From assembly GCF_025143825.1 (NCBI RefSeq), contig NZ_CP083561.1:1-64000 (forward strand): DNA of 64,000 bases, read 5' to 3'. The stretch comes from Sulfitobacter sp. S223 (lineage in GTDB: Bacteria; Pseudomonadota; Alphaproteobacteria; Rhodobacterales; Rhodobacteraceae). The notes under the pieces are model-generated. The model searched no databases. It was given only the letters and a program-made list of their open reading frames with translations, and had not been told where the DNA came from. The translations under genes and the position numbers were made by a program. Positions 18,663-25,545 of this stretch are shown here, piece by piece. The stretch's first letter is position 1; every line of letters starts with the position of its first letter.

Positions 18663-19283
18663 TCAGACATCAAAGAAGATGGTTTCAAGCGGCCCTTGCA
18701 GATGCACGTCGAATCGGTAGCTACCGTCATCTTGCTTTTTGGCCAGCAGGGTAGGGATGCGGTTCTGATGCTCGATCCTTGTCAGGATGGGATCAGCCGC
18801 GTTCGCCACCGTTTCGTCATCGAAATAGATACGGGTATGCAAACCGATGTTTATGCCCCGCGCGACAATCCATGCGGTGATATGTGGCGCTTGCATGCGG
18901 CCATCAGGAAAAGGAACGGCACCGGGCTTCACTGTCTCAAATACAAATTCGCCGGTGTCCATGTCACCCGGTGAACGTCCCCAGCCGGTAAAGTGCGGAT
19001 CAGGTGTGCCGCGTGTTTCATTGGCAGACGGGAACAACCCCGCCGCGTCTGGCTGCCAGATTTCGACCATCGCATCGCGCAATGGCGTCCCTGTGCCGTC
19101 AAACACAATGCCTTTGATAGTGATCTCAGTGCCCTGAACCGGCCCCGTCTTCATGGAGGTCCCCAGATCACCGCCATATATATCGATGCCGGTAAAGTTC
19201 GGGGTGCAACCGATGTGAACATACGGCCCGGCGGTTTGGCTTGGGCTTTCGCGCAGATAATCCAGCTTTTGTACCATAATCAC
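18663..19283 (-). CDS. pcaG: Protocatechuate 3,4-dioxygenase alpha subunit
   Basis: This 206-residue subunit is the usual PcaG length. [11 protein letters not shown] at the N-terminus and the intradiol-dioxygenase core ([18 protein letters not shown]) identify it. With PcaH it forms the (alpha-beta)n Fe(III) enzyme that opens the protocatechuate ring between the two hydroxyls to 3-carboxy-cis,cis-muconate. The iron ligands sit in the beta subunit, and the alpha subunit completes the active site. Its ATG overlaps the pcaH stop by 4 nt. It is the last gene of the pobA-pcaDCHG operon seen here; pcaB is not present downstream in the window. Confidence 0.93.
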   Translation of the reverse strand: MIMVQKLDYLRESPSQTAGPYVHIGCTPNFTGIDIYGGDLGTSMKTGPVQGTEITIKGIVFDGTGTPLRDAMVEIWQPDAAGLFPSANETRGTPDPHFTGWGRSPGDMDTGEFVFETVKPGAVPFPDGRMQAPHITAWIVARGINIGLHTRIYFDDETVANAADPILTRIEHQNRIPTLLAKKQDDGSYRFDVHLQGPLETIFFDV

Positions 19284-20026
19284 AGACCCTCTTTGCGGTT
19301 TTCGAAATAGGTTTGGCGTTGACCACGTAGAACGATATCAAACTTGAAGGCGCGGCTGTCCATCGGAACTGTGCGGTTCATGTCTAGTGGCGCAGTCAAT
19401 GCGTCAATCGCTTCTTGGGTTTTCAGGATGCCAACGATGGGACACAGTTTGATGTGCGGATCACCTTCAAAATACATCTGCGTGATCAGGCGTTGCGCGA
19501 ACCCGTGGCCGAAGATCGAAAAGTGGATGTGCGCCGGTCGCCAGTCGTTCATGCCGTTGGGCCAAGGATAAGGCCCCGGCTGAATTGTCGCGAACTCATA
19601 GCTGCCGTCTTCGGCTGTGATCGTGCGGCCGCAGCCGCCAAAGTTGGGATCAAGCGGGGCCAGATAGCTTTCTTTCTTATGCCGATACCGGCCGCCCGCA
19701 TTTGCCTGCCAGAATTCAAGCAACGCACCGGGAACGCCGCGCCCGTTTTCATCCAGCACCCGCCCGTGCACGATGATGCGCGGGCCTATCGCGCTTTCAC
19801 CAGTTTGGGCGTAGTTATGGATCAGGTCGTTATCCAGTTCATCCAGCATATTGTGGCCAAACACCGGCGAGGTTTCTTCGCTTAGCGTTGTCGGAAATGA
19901 AAGCAGCGCGGCCTGCGGGCTACGTTTGACGCTGGTTTTATACGGAGGTGTCAGCGCATCGGGCTGCCAATTGCGGTCTCGTGGGATGTAACCGCCAAGT
20001 TTCGGTGGCATTTTGAGGCTGCTCAT
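19280..20026 (-). CDS. pcaH: Protocatechuate 3,4-dioxygenase beta subunit
   Basis: This subunit of 248 residues carries the metal site. The Tyr/His iron ligands are visible in PGPYPWP (Tyr), and in WRPAHIHFS with its two His residues two apart; a further Tyr lies in GGRYRHK. The core [16 protein letters not shown] is the intradiol signature. Together with PcaG it cleaves protocatechuate in the beta-ketoadipate pathway in the cytoplasm. Its start overlaps the pcaC stop by 4 nt (ATGA), and its stop overlaps the pcaG start, so stoichiometric expression by coupling is likely. Confidence 0.94.
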   Translation of the reverse strand: MSSLKMPPKLGGYIPRDRNWQPDALTPPYKTSVKRSPQAALLSFPTTLSEETSPVFGHNMLDELDNDLIHNYAQTGESAIGPRIIVHGRVLDENGRGVPGALLEFWQANAGGRYRHKKESYLAPLDPNFGGCGRTITAEDGSYEFATIQPGPYPWPNGMNDWRPAHIHFSIFGHGFAQRLITQMYFEGDPHIKLCPIVGILKTQEAIDALTAPLDMNRTVPMDSRAFKFDIVLRGQRQTYFENRKEGL

Positions 20027-20403
20027 AGGGTAACTCCCATCTCTGCATAAGTCTGTTTGGCGAGTTTGATCGCATGATTGGCTTTCGGCACACCAGCATA
20101 AACTGCGACATGCATGAACGCTTGTAACACGTCTTGGGGGCTGGCCCCTGTGTTGGCGGTGGCACGGACATGCATCGGGATTTCGTCAAAATTTCCGGTG
20201 GCGGCCAACAGGGCCAGCGTCAGCATCGACCGCTCGCGTTTGGCGATGGTATCGTCTGTCCAAAGAGTGCCCCATGCACCTTCGGTAATCATTGTCTGGA
20301 AAGGCTCATCAAACGATGATTTGGCCGCTTCGGCGCGGTCGACATGCGCATCGCCCAGAACTGATCGGCGCGTGGCCATGCCCTTTTCAAAACGGTCAGA
20401 CAT
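20023..20403 (-). CDS. pcaC: 4-carboxymuconolactone decarboxylase
   Basis: This protein of 126 residues belongs to the small AhpD/CMD fold, of typical PcaC length. Markers are [15 protein letters not shown], the central [11 protein letters not shown] and the C-terminal [18 protein letters not shown]. It converts 4-carboxymuconolactone to the beta-ketoadipate enol-lactone, the step between PcaB and PcaD. A GGAG site precedes the ATG. The start lies inside the end of pcaD (8-nt overlap), and the stop overlaps the pcaH start. It is a stand-alone decarboxylase, not the PcaL fusion found in some actinobacteria. Confidence 0.93.
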   Translation of the reverse strand: MSDRFEKGMATRRSVLGDAHVDRAEAAKSSFDEPFQTMITEGAWGTLWTDDTIAKRERSMLTLALLAATGNFDEIPMHVRATANTGASPQDVLQAFMHVAVYAGVPKANHAIKLAKQTYAEMGVTL

Positions 20404-21184
20404 AGGCGTGCTCCTTTAGAAACGGGTTCAGGATCGCAGCAAAGGCTGCGGGATCTTCGACGCAGGGCAGGTGGCCTGCGCCCTCAATAACATGGAATTC
20501 CGCGTTCGGAATGAGGCCCGCAGTTGCAGCAACCAGATCGGGTGGGCTTGCGCCGTCGTGGCTGCCCGCAATCGTGAGGGTTGGCAGACGCAGAGCGCGG
20601 GTTGTTTCTGTCAGATCGGTGTTTGCGATCGCCGCACAACAGCCCAAGTATCCGGTCTGAGGAGTACGGGACAGCATTGCACCCCAAAGTCCGGCCTCGG
20701 GCGTGGACCGGAACTGCGGCCCGAACCAACGGTCCAGAATAGCGTTTTCCATTGAGGCAATTCCGTTGGCCTCAATCGCCGCGATCCGGTCGTGCCACGA
20801 TGCGGCATCACCCATCTTGGCAGCCGTGTTTGACAGGACCAGCGCACGCACCAAATCTGGGCGGCGCGACGGCAAGTTTTGTCCAATCATGCCGCCGATG
20901 GACAGGCCGACAAAACTCACCGGACCCAAATCGAGTGCTTCGATCAGACCTTCGGCGTCTGCGGCAAGATCTTCCATCGAATAGGGACCATCCGGACGTT
21001 CAGACAGGCCGTGCCCACGTTTGTCAAAGCGGATAAAACGCAATCCCTTGGGCAGCAATGGCAGCAGCGCATCCCAAAGGCGCAGGTCAGTGCCCAACGA
21101 ATTGGCAAAGACCACCGGCGCACCGGTCGGATCGCCGGCCTCTTGCACATGCAGGGCCACACCGTTTACGTGGATCGCGCGCAT
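20396..21184 (-). CDS. pcaD: 3-oxoadipate enol-lactonase
   Basis: This protein of 262 residues has the alpha/beta-hydrolase fold. The nucleophile elbow is GLSIGGMIGQ, and the catalytic His lies in GAGHLPCVEDP near the C-terminus; the oxyanion region is FANSLGTDLRLW. It hydrolyses beta-ketoadipate enol-lactone to beta-ketoadipate. The ATG at 21184 (protein MRAIHVNG) overlaps the pobA TGA as ATGA and is preferred to an open extension reaching 21325 inside pobA. The operon order pobA-pcaD-C-H-G suits flow from 4-hydroxybenzoate, though PcaB, PcaIJ and PcaF are not in the window. Confidence 0.92.
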   Translation of the reverse strand: MRAIHVNGVALHVQEAGDPTGAPVVFANSLGTDLRLWDALLPLLPKGLRFIRFDKRGHGLSERPDGPYSMEDLAADAEGLIEALDLGPVSFVGLSIGGMIGQNLPSRRPDLVRALVLSNTAAKMGDAASWHDRIAAIEANGIASMENAILDRWFGPQFRSTPEAGLWGAMLSRTPQTGYLGCCAAIANTDLTETTRALRLPTLTIAGSHDGASPPDLVAATAGLIPNAEFHVIEGAGHLPCVEDPAAFAAILNPFLKEHAYV

Positions 21185-22353
21185 CAATACGGCAGCCCGA
21201 CATAGTTTTCCGCCATCGCCTGCTGCGCCGCTTTGTTTGAACGCAGAAACTCGATTTCGGCCACTTGCATCTTCAGGTCGAACTCTGACTGGTCGGGATA
21301 GGTGTGCATAAGGGACGAGAACCACCAGCTGAACCGCTCCGCTTTCCAGACACGGGCCAGCGCCTTTTCGGAATAGGTGTCGATACCTTCGCTGCTGTCG
21401 TTTTCATAGTAATCGCGCAGCCCGTTATACAGGTAATGCACATCCGAAGCGGCGGTATTCAGCCCCTTGGCACCCGTGGGCGGCACGATATGCGCCGCAT
21501 CCCCACATAGGAACAACCGCCCCCAGCGCATCGGCTCTGTCACAAAAGACCGCAAAGGCGCGATTGATTTTTCAATGCTTGGACCGGTAACCAGCTTTGC
21601 CGCCTGATCCGCCGGAATACGCCGTTTGAGCTCCTGCCAAAAAGCCTCATCGGTCCAGTCATTGGGGGAATCGCTGAGCGAACACTGGATGTAATAGCGG
21701 CTCAGGTTTTCGTTGCGCATAGAGCAAAGCGCGAAGCCGCGTGGTGAATTCGCATAGATCAGTTCATGATTGACGGGCGGAGTCTCTGACAGGATGCCAA
21801 GCCATCCAAAGGGGTAAACCTTTTCGTATTCACGGCGGACCTCCAGCGGAATGGTCTGACGGCTGACACCGTGAAAGCCGTCACAGCCTGCGATGAAGTC
21901 GCAATCAATCCGGCGCCCGTTGCCTTCAACGGTATAGGTGATGTGCGGTGCCTCAGAATCTGCGCCTTGGATAACGACGTCTTCGACGTTGAATTCAATG
22001 ATTCCACCAGCCTTTTCCCGCGCGTCATATAGATCACGCGTCACCTCCGTCTGGCCATAGACCATGACCGGCGTGCCGGTGTGTTCTTTGAAATCAACGC
22101 GGAACATCTCATCGCCATAAGAAATCAATGTGCCGTCATGAGGGATACCTTCGGCATGGAGGCGTTTGTCACAGCCCGCTTCGGCCATCAGCTCCACCAG
22201 CCCTTGTTCCAGAACGCCCGCGCGAATGCGGCCTAGCACATAATCCTTTGTCTTGCGTTCCAACACCACGCTGTCGATACCGCGCGTGTGCAAAAGTTGG
22301 GCCAGCAAAAGCCCTGACGGTCCACCACCGATGATTGCGATCTGAGTTTTCAT
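21184..22353 (-). CDS. pobA: 4-hydroxybenzoate 3-monooxygenase
   Basis: This flavoprotein hydroxylase of 389 residues matches PobA length. It shows the FAD Rossmann motif IIGGGPSGLLLAQLLH, the FAD/NADPH motif GCDGFHGVSR and the second FAD motif FLCGDAAHIVPPTGAKG. It makes protocatechuate from 4-hydroxybenzoate, O2 and NADPH in the cytoplasm. The ATG at 22353 with a GGAGGACGGG site is chosen over an upstream ATG at 22389 that lacks one. It is the first gene of the pca operon and diverges from pcaQ, which probably controls it. Confidence 0.93.
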   Translation of the reverse strand: MKTQIAIIGGGPSGLLLAQLLHTRGIDSVVLERKTKDYVLGRIRAGVLEQGLVELMAEAGCDKRLHAEGIPHDGTLISYGDEMFRVDFKEHTGTPVMVYGQTEVTRDLYDAREKAGGIIEFNVEDVVIQGADSEAPHITYTVEGNGRRIDCDFIAGCDGFHGVSRQTIPLEVRREYEKVYPFGWLGILSETPPVNHELIYANSPRGFALCSMRNENLSRYYIQCSLSDSPNDWTDEAFWQELKRRIPADQAAKLVTGPSIEKSIAPLRSFVTEPMRWGRLFLCGDAAHIVPPTGAKGLNTAASDVHYLYNGLRDYYENDSSEGIDTYSEKALARVWKAERFSWWFSSLMHTYPDQSEFDLKMQVAEIEFLRSNKAAQQAMAENYVGLPY

Positions 22354-22395
22354 CCCGTCCTCCCTGACTTTACTGGTTGATTGTGACATGTATTA

Positions 22396-22437
22396 TTGGA
22401 TAGTCAAAATGACATTTTGCGCAGTTTAGTTATCCAA
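22396..22437. promoter_or_regulatory. Candidate PcaQ (LysR-type) operator region between pobA and pcaQ
   Basis: Two nested symmetric elements lie in the 96-nt divergent spacer. The inner one, CAAAAT-GAC-ATTTTG at 22405-22419, is a perfect 6-3-6 palindrome with LysR-type geometry. The outer one is TTGGATA at 22396-22402 mirrored by TATCCAA at 22431-22437. A PcaQ dimer of dimers could use both. Assignment to PcaQ is by position. Confidence 0.5.
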
Positions 22438-22449
22438 AAAGGAAACCAT

Positions 22450-23379
22450 ATGGATCGCCGAATAAAGTTCAGGCATCTGGATGCGTTTAGCGCGATCGCA
22501 CGTGCGCGCAGCTTCAAAGCCGCAGCAGAGCAACTAAACCTGACGCAACCGGCCATTTCCAAGACGCTGAAAGAGCTGGAAAAAATACTAGGTGTCGTTG
22601 TGATGGAACGCAGTCGATCCGGTGTTGAGCTGACTTCGGAGGGTGAGGTGTTTTTGCAATTCGCCGAACAAAGCAGTGCCGCGCTGCGCCAAGGGCTGCG
22701 TAGTATCAAGGCCACAAGCGAAACAGCAGGCCAATTGAGTGTAGGTGCATTGCCAAGCGTGGCGTCTTCGCTGCTGCCCGAAGCTGCGATTGCCTTTGCA
22801 CAAAAGAGCCCCGACACCCTTTTGGAGATACATGAAGGACCACATCACGATTTGATTGCGCGGCTCAGAAGCGGGGGGATGGATTTGGTTATCGGTCGTC
22901 TGGGCAACCCTGACACCATGGTGGGATTAAGCTTTCAACAACTCTATTCAGAAGAAGTTGTGATTGTGGCCAGCCCTGACAGTCCGGCCAAACATCTGCG
23001 GGATTTTGCCGGGCTTGAAGCATTTCGCGTTCTGTATCCGCCCAAGGATTCCGCGATCCGCCCGCTGGTTGCAAGAATGCTGATCTCTCGTGGTGTGCCA
23101 TTGTTTCGATACAGGATCGAGACAGCTTCACCCGCATTTGGCCGTTCCACGACAATGGGAGATCCCGACACTGTTTGGATCATCAGTAAAGGCGTGGTCG
23201 CCAACGATATTGCGCAAGGACGGCTTGTCCAACTCAAGATTGATATGTCTGCGACCCTTGGTGCTGTGGGGATCATGAGCCGTGCAGAGGAAGTGCCATC
23301 AGTCGCCACGCGTGAGTTTTCGAAACTACTTAACGAACTTACTTCGAACGGCGAATTCTCTCAAACACGCATTCAATAG
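22450..23379 (+). CDS. pcaQ: LysR-type regulator of the pca operon
   Basis: This protein of 309 residues has an N-terminal winged helix-turn-helix (FKAAAEQLNLTQPAISKTLK, residues 20-39) and a C-terminal periplasmic-binding-like effector domain. MDRRIKFRHLDAF at the start is typical of PcaQ. In alphaproteobacteria PcaQ activates pca genes with beta-carboxy-muconate as co-inducer. The ATG at 22450 is taken, as it begins the LysR fold with no surplus residues; the open frame extends to 22396. Its divergent placement against pobA supports the name. Confidence 0.88.
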   Translation: MDRRIKFRHLDAFSAIARARSFKAAAEQLNLTQPAISKTLKELEKILGVVVMERSRSGVELTSEGEVFLQFAEQSSAALRQGLRSIKATSETAGQLSVGALPSVASSLLPEAAIAFAQKSPDTLLEIHEGPHHDLIARLRSGGMDLVIGRLGNPDTMVGLSFQQLYSEEVVIVASPDSPAKHLRDFAGLEAFRVLYPPKDSAIRPLVARMLISRGVPLFRYRIETASPAFGRSTTMGDPDTVWIISKGVVANDIAQGRLVQLKIDMSATLGAVGIMSRAEEVPSVATREFSKLLNELTSNGEFSQTRIQ

Positions 23380-23581
23380 AAAACTGTCCGCCCCGCTGGA
23401 TGGCGATCAATTTCTGCTGCAACACCGGTCTGGATAACCACGGGGTCATGTACGCAGACGCACTATGGTCGCGCGCACAGAGGTGGGCACCATAGTTGAG
23501 ATCGGTAAACAGGACAGGCATCAAGTACGCCTGCCTGCTGTGATCCGGCCTGACTTGGCCCCCTGTGACCCACAGAAAGAA

Positions 23582-23605
23582 CGCCCGCGATGCTGACCGC
23601 GGGCG
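23582..23605 (-). terminator. Probable rho-independent terminator of the sox-purU operon
   Basis: Reading on the minus strand, CGCCCGCG-8 nt-CGCGGGCG is a perfect 8-bp GC stem followed by TTCTTTCT, starting 10 nt after the purU stop. The opposite-strand tail (CTTTGT) is weak, so it mainly serves purU. Confidence 0.7.
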
Positions 23606-23614
23606 CTTTGTGAA

Positions 23615-24499
23615 TTATCCCATCCGTTCGGATGCGAACGATCCCGGAGAAGCGGGGAAGACCACGGTTTTGTTGCCGTTCAGGAAAACACGCCGGTGGA
23701 TATGTGCATGGATCGCGCGGGCCAGAACCTGGCTTTCGACATCACGCCCCAAAGACACATAATCGTCGGGGGATTGGGCATGGGTGACCCGCACGGTGTC
23801 TTGTTCAATGATCGGCCCTTCATCCAGATCTGCTGTCACATAGTGTGAGGTCGCACCGATCAGTTTCACACCCCTTTGGAAGGCCTGTTTGTAAGGGTTG
23901 GCACCTTTGAAGCTTGGCAAGAATGAATGGTGGATATTGATGATCTTACCGGACATTTTCTGGCACATCTGATCGGACAAAATTTGCATATAACGGGCCA
24001 GCACAATCAGATCGGCGCCAGTGTCTTCAACGATTGCCATGATCCTGGCTTCGGCGTCAGCCTTGTTTTCCTTGCTGACTTTAATGCAGTGGAACGGGAT
24101 ATCGTTGTTCACAACGACCTTTTGATATTCCATGTGGTTGGAAATCACCGCCACGATGTCGATCGGCAATGCTCCGATACGCCAGCGATACAGCAGGTCA
24201 TTCAGGCAGTGGCCAAAGCGTGATACCATGATCACGACTTTCATTTTCACCGCCTCGTCGTGGAATTCATAGTCCATAGCAAACGAAGCCGCCGGCTCCG
24301 CGAAGTCTTTGGAAAGCGTTTCCAACTCTACATCGGTTTCGGTTTCGAAACTGATGCGCATAAAGAAATTGCCGGTTTCTTTATCATCGAACTGCGCTGA
24401 GTCGGTGATATTGCAACCATGGTCAGCAAGGTAATTTGCAATGATTGCGACGATGCCGCGCCGGGATTGGCACGTCACGGTGAGGGCGTATTTGCTCAT
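23615..24499 (-). CDS. purU: Formyltetrahydrofolate deformylase
   Basis: This protein of 294 residues has an N-terminal ACT domain (about 1-85; LTVTCQSRRGIVAIIANYLADHG) and a C-terminal formyltransferase-like hydrolase domain (VVIMVSRFGHCLNDLLYRW, then KIINIHHSFLPSFKGANPY). It hydrolyses 10-formyl-THF to formate and THF. It lies after the sarcosine oxidase genes, which generate 5,10-methylene-THF, so it would recycle THF and vent surplus one-carbon units as formate. A 467-nt gap separates it from soxG, so it may have its own promoter. A hairpin terminator follows. Confidence 0.93.
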   Translation of the reverse strand: MSKYALTVTCQSRRGIVAIIANYLADHGCNITDSAQFDDKETGNFFMRISFETETDVELETLSKDFAEPAASFAMDYEFHDEAVKMKVVIMVSRFGHCLNDLLYRWRIGALPIDIVAVISNHMEYQKVVVNNDIPFHCIKVSKENKADAEARIMAIVEDTGADLIVLARYMQILSDQMCQKMSGKIINIHHSFLPSFKGANPYKQAFQRGVKLIGATSHYVTADLDEGPIIEQDTVRVTHAQSPDDYVSLGRDVESQVLARAIHAHIHRRVFLNGNKTVVFPASPGSFASERMG

Positions 24500-24966
24500 G
24501 GGGGGTCCTGTTGAGGTTGACTTAGTAAAATGTGGGGCTGGGATGACAGCGATGCAGACCGCTCCATACTATGTGGGCGCTACGAATAACACTCCCCACG
24601 ATGCTCAAACCAATTAGGTCTGAAGATAAACCACCAAGACTGTCGTCAGGCGCATCTTTCCATCGGGTGTGGTGTTTGGGAACCATCGATCCGGTAACCA
24701 CAGATTTGAAGCCATTGTCGCAGATGGCCCTGATACCACATCGCGTCAAAGTCATTTTCGCCGGCATCCTTGCGCGCGATCCCGCCATGCTGGAAGGTTG
24801 GAAAAATGTCGGATTGTTCGTTCAGGGTGGTCAAGGAAAGGGACCCGTTGCCGTTTTCAATCTTGGACAGCACCCGATGGGTACGCAGTTCGCCACCAAT
24901 CGCAACCTCCAAGACTTTTCACGCCCCCCGCAGATGCGAGGCAGGTCTTGCGCGCTGTCTGGGGAT
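24500..24966. other. Gap between soxG and purU, possible decayed gene
   Basis: These 467 nt separate two otherwise linked operon genes. Overlapping frames of 88-135 codons are open on both strands; a minus-strand frame at 24646-24912 has gene-like composition, but none has a clear ribosome site or a family I recognise. A decayed gene or an inserted fragment is plausible. I see no riboswitch. Confidence 0.4.
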
Positions 24967-25545
24967 TTATGCTACTGATGCGGCAGCGGTGATCAGGGCA
25001 TGATGCAAGGACTTAGCGGATGCGCGCGGGCCAAGAATGCGGATGTGATCTTTGGCGGTGCGGCGGATAACAAAGCACCCCATCTGGTGGATCACCGTGC
25101 GCTGCACATCGCCTGCCACCATTTTGCGCATCGGAATGTTGCACAGGAGCGCGCAGACGTCGGGCATGCGCGCTCCTGTCACATCGAACACCACCCATGC
25201 GCCAGATTGCTCTGTTACAGAGGCCGCCTGCCCAAGCTTTTCTTTCAGACGGTCGGCAATGTCTTCGTGGGTGTTCATCGGCGCGCCGATCATCCACTGG
25301 TCCGGCCCCATCCAAAATCCGGCTTCGGGGTTATGCAGCACTGCTTTTCCAACATCGGGCAGGGCGCCAAGGATCGCTTTCAGACCCGCGGCGCAAGTGT
25401 CTGCCTGACCGTTCCGCGCTGCGACTGACGCCAGCGCAACATTCGTATTCTCCGCAACAGTCACCGTACCAATGGTTTGCGGCACGCCGCCAATTGCGGG
25501 TGTTGCTATCAGATCATGCACGAAGCCGCTCTCCCTTTGGGTCAA
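24967..25545 (-). CDS. soxG: Sarcosine oxidase gamma subunit
   Basis: This small subunit of up to 192 residues belongs to the heterotetrameric sarcosine oxidase. The family pattern is visible at WMGPDQWMIG near the middle and in GARMPDVCALLCN further on, akin to GcvT-type folds. It has no catalytic residues of its own and stabilises the complex. The ATG at 25545 overlaps soxA by 32 nt; a GTG at 25521 overlapping the soxA stop by only 8 nt is an equally good start. It closes the soxBDAG cluster. Confidence 0.85.
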   Translation of the reverse strand: MTQRESGFVHDLIATPAIGGVPQTIGTVTVAENTNVALASVAARNGQADTCAAGLKAILGALPDVGKAVLHNPEAGFWMGPDQWMIGAPMNTHEDIADRLKEKLGQAASVTEQSGAWVVFDVTGARMPDVCALLCNIPMRKMVAGDVQRTVIHQMGCFVIRRTAKDHIRILGPRASAKSLHHALITAAASVA

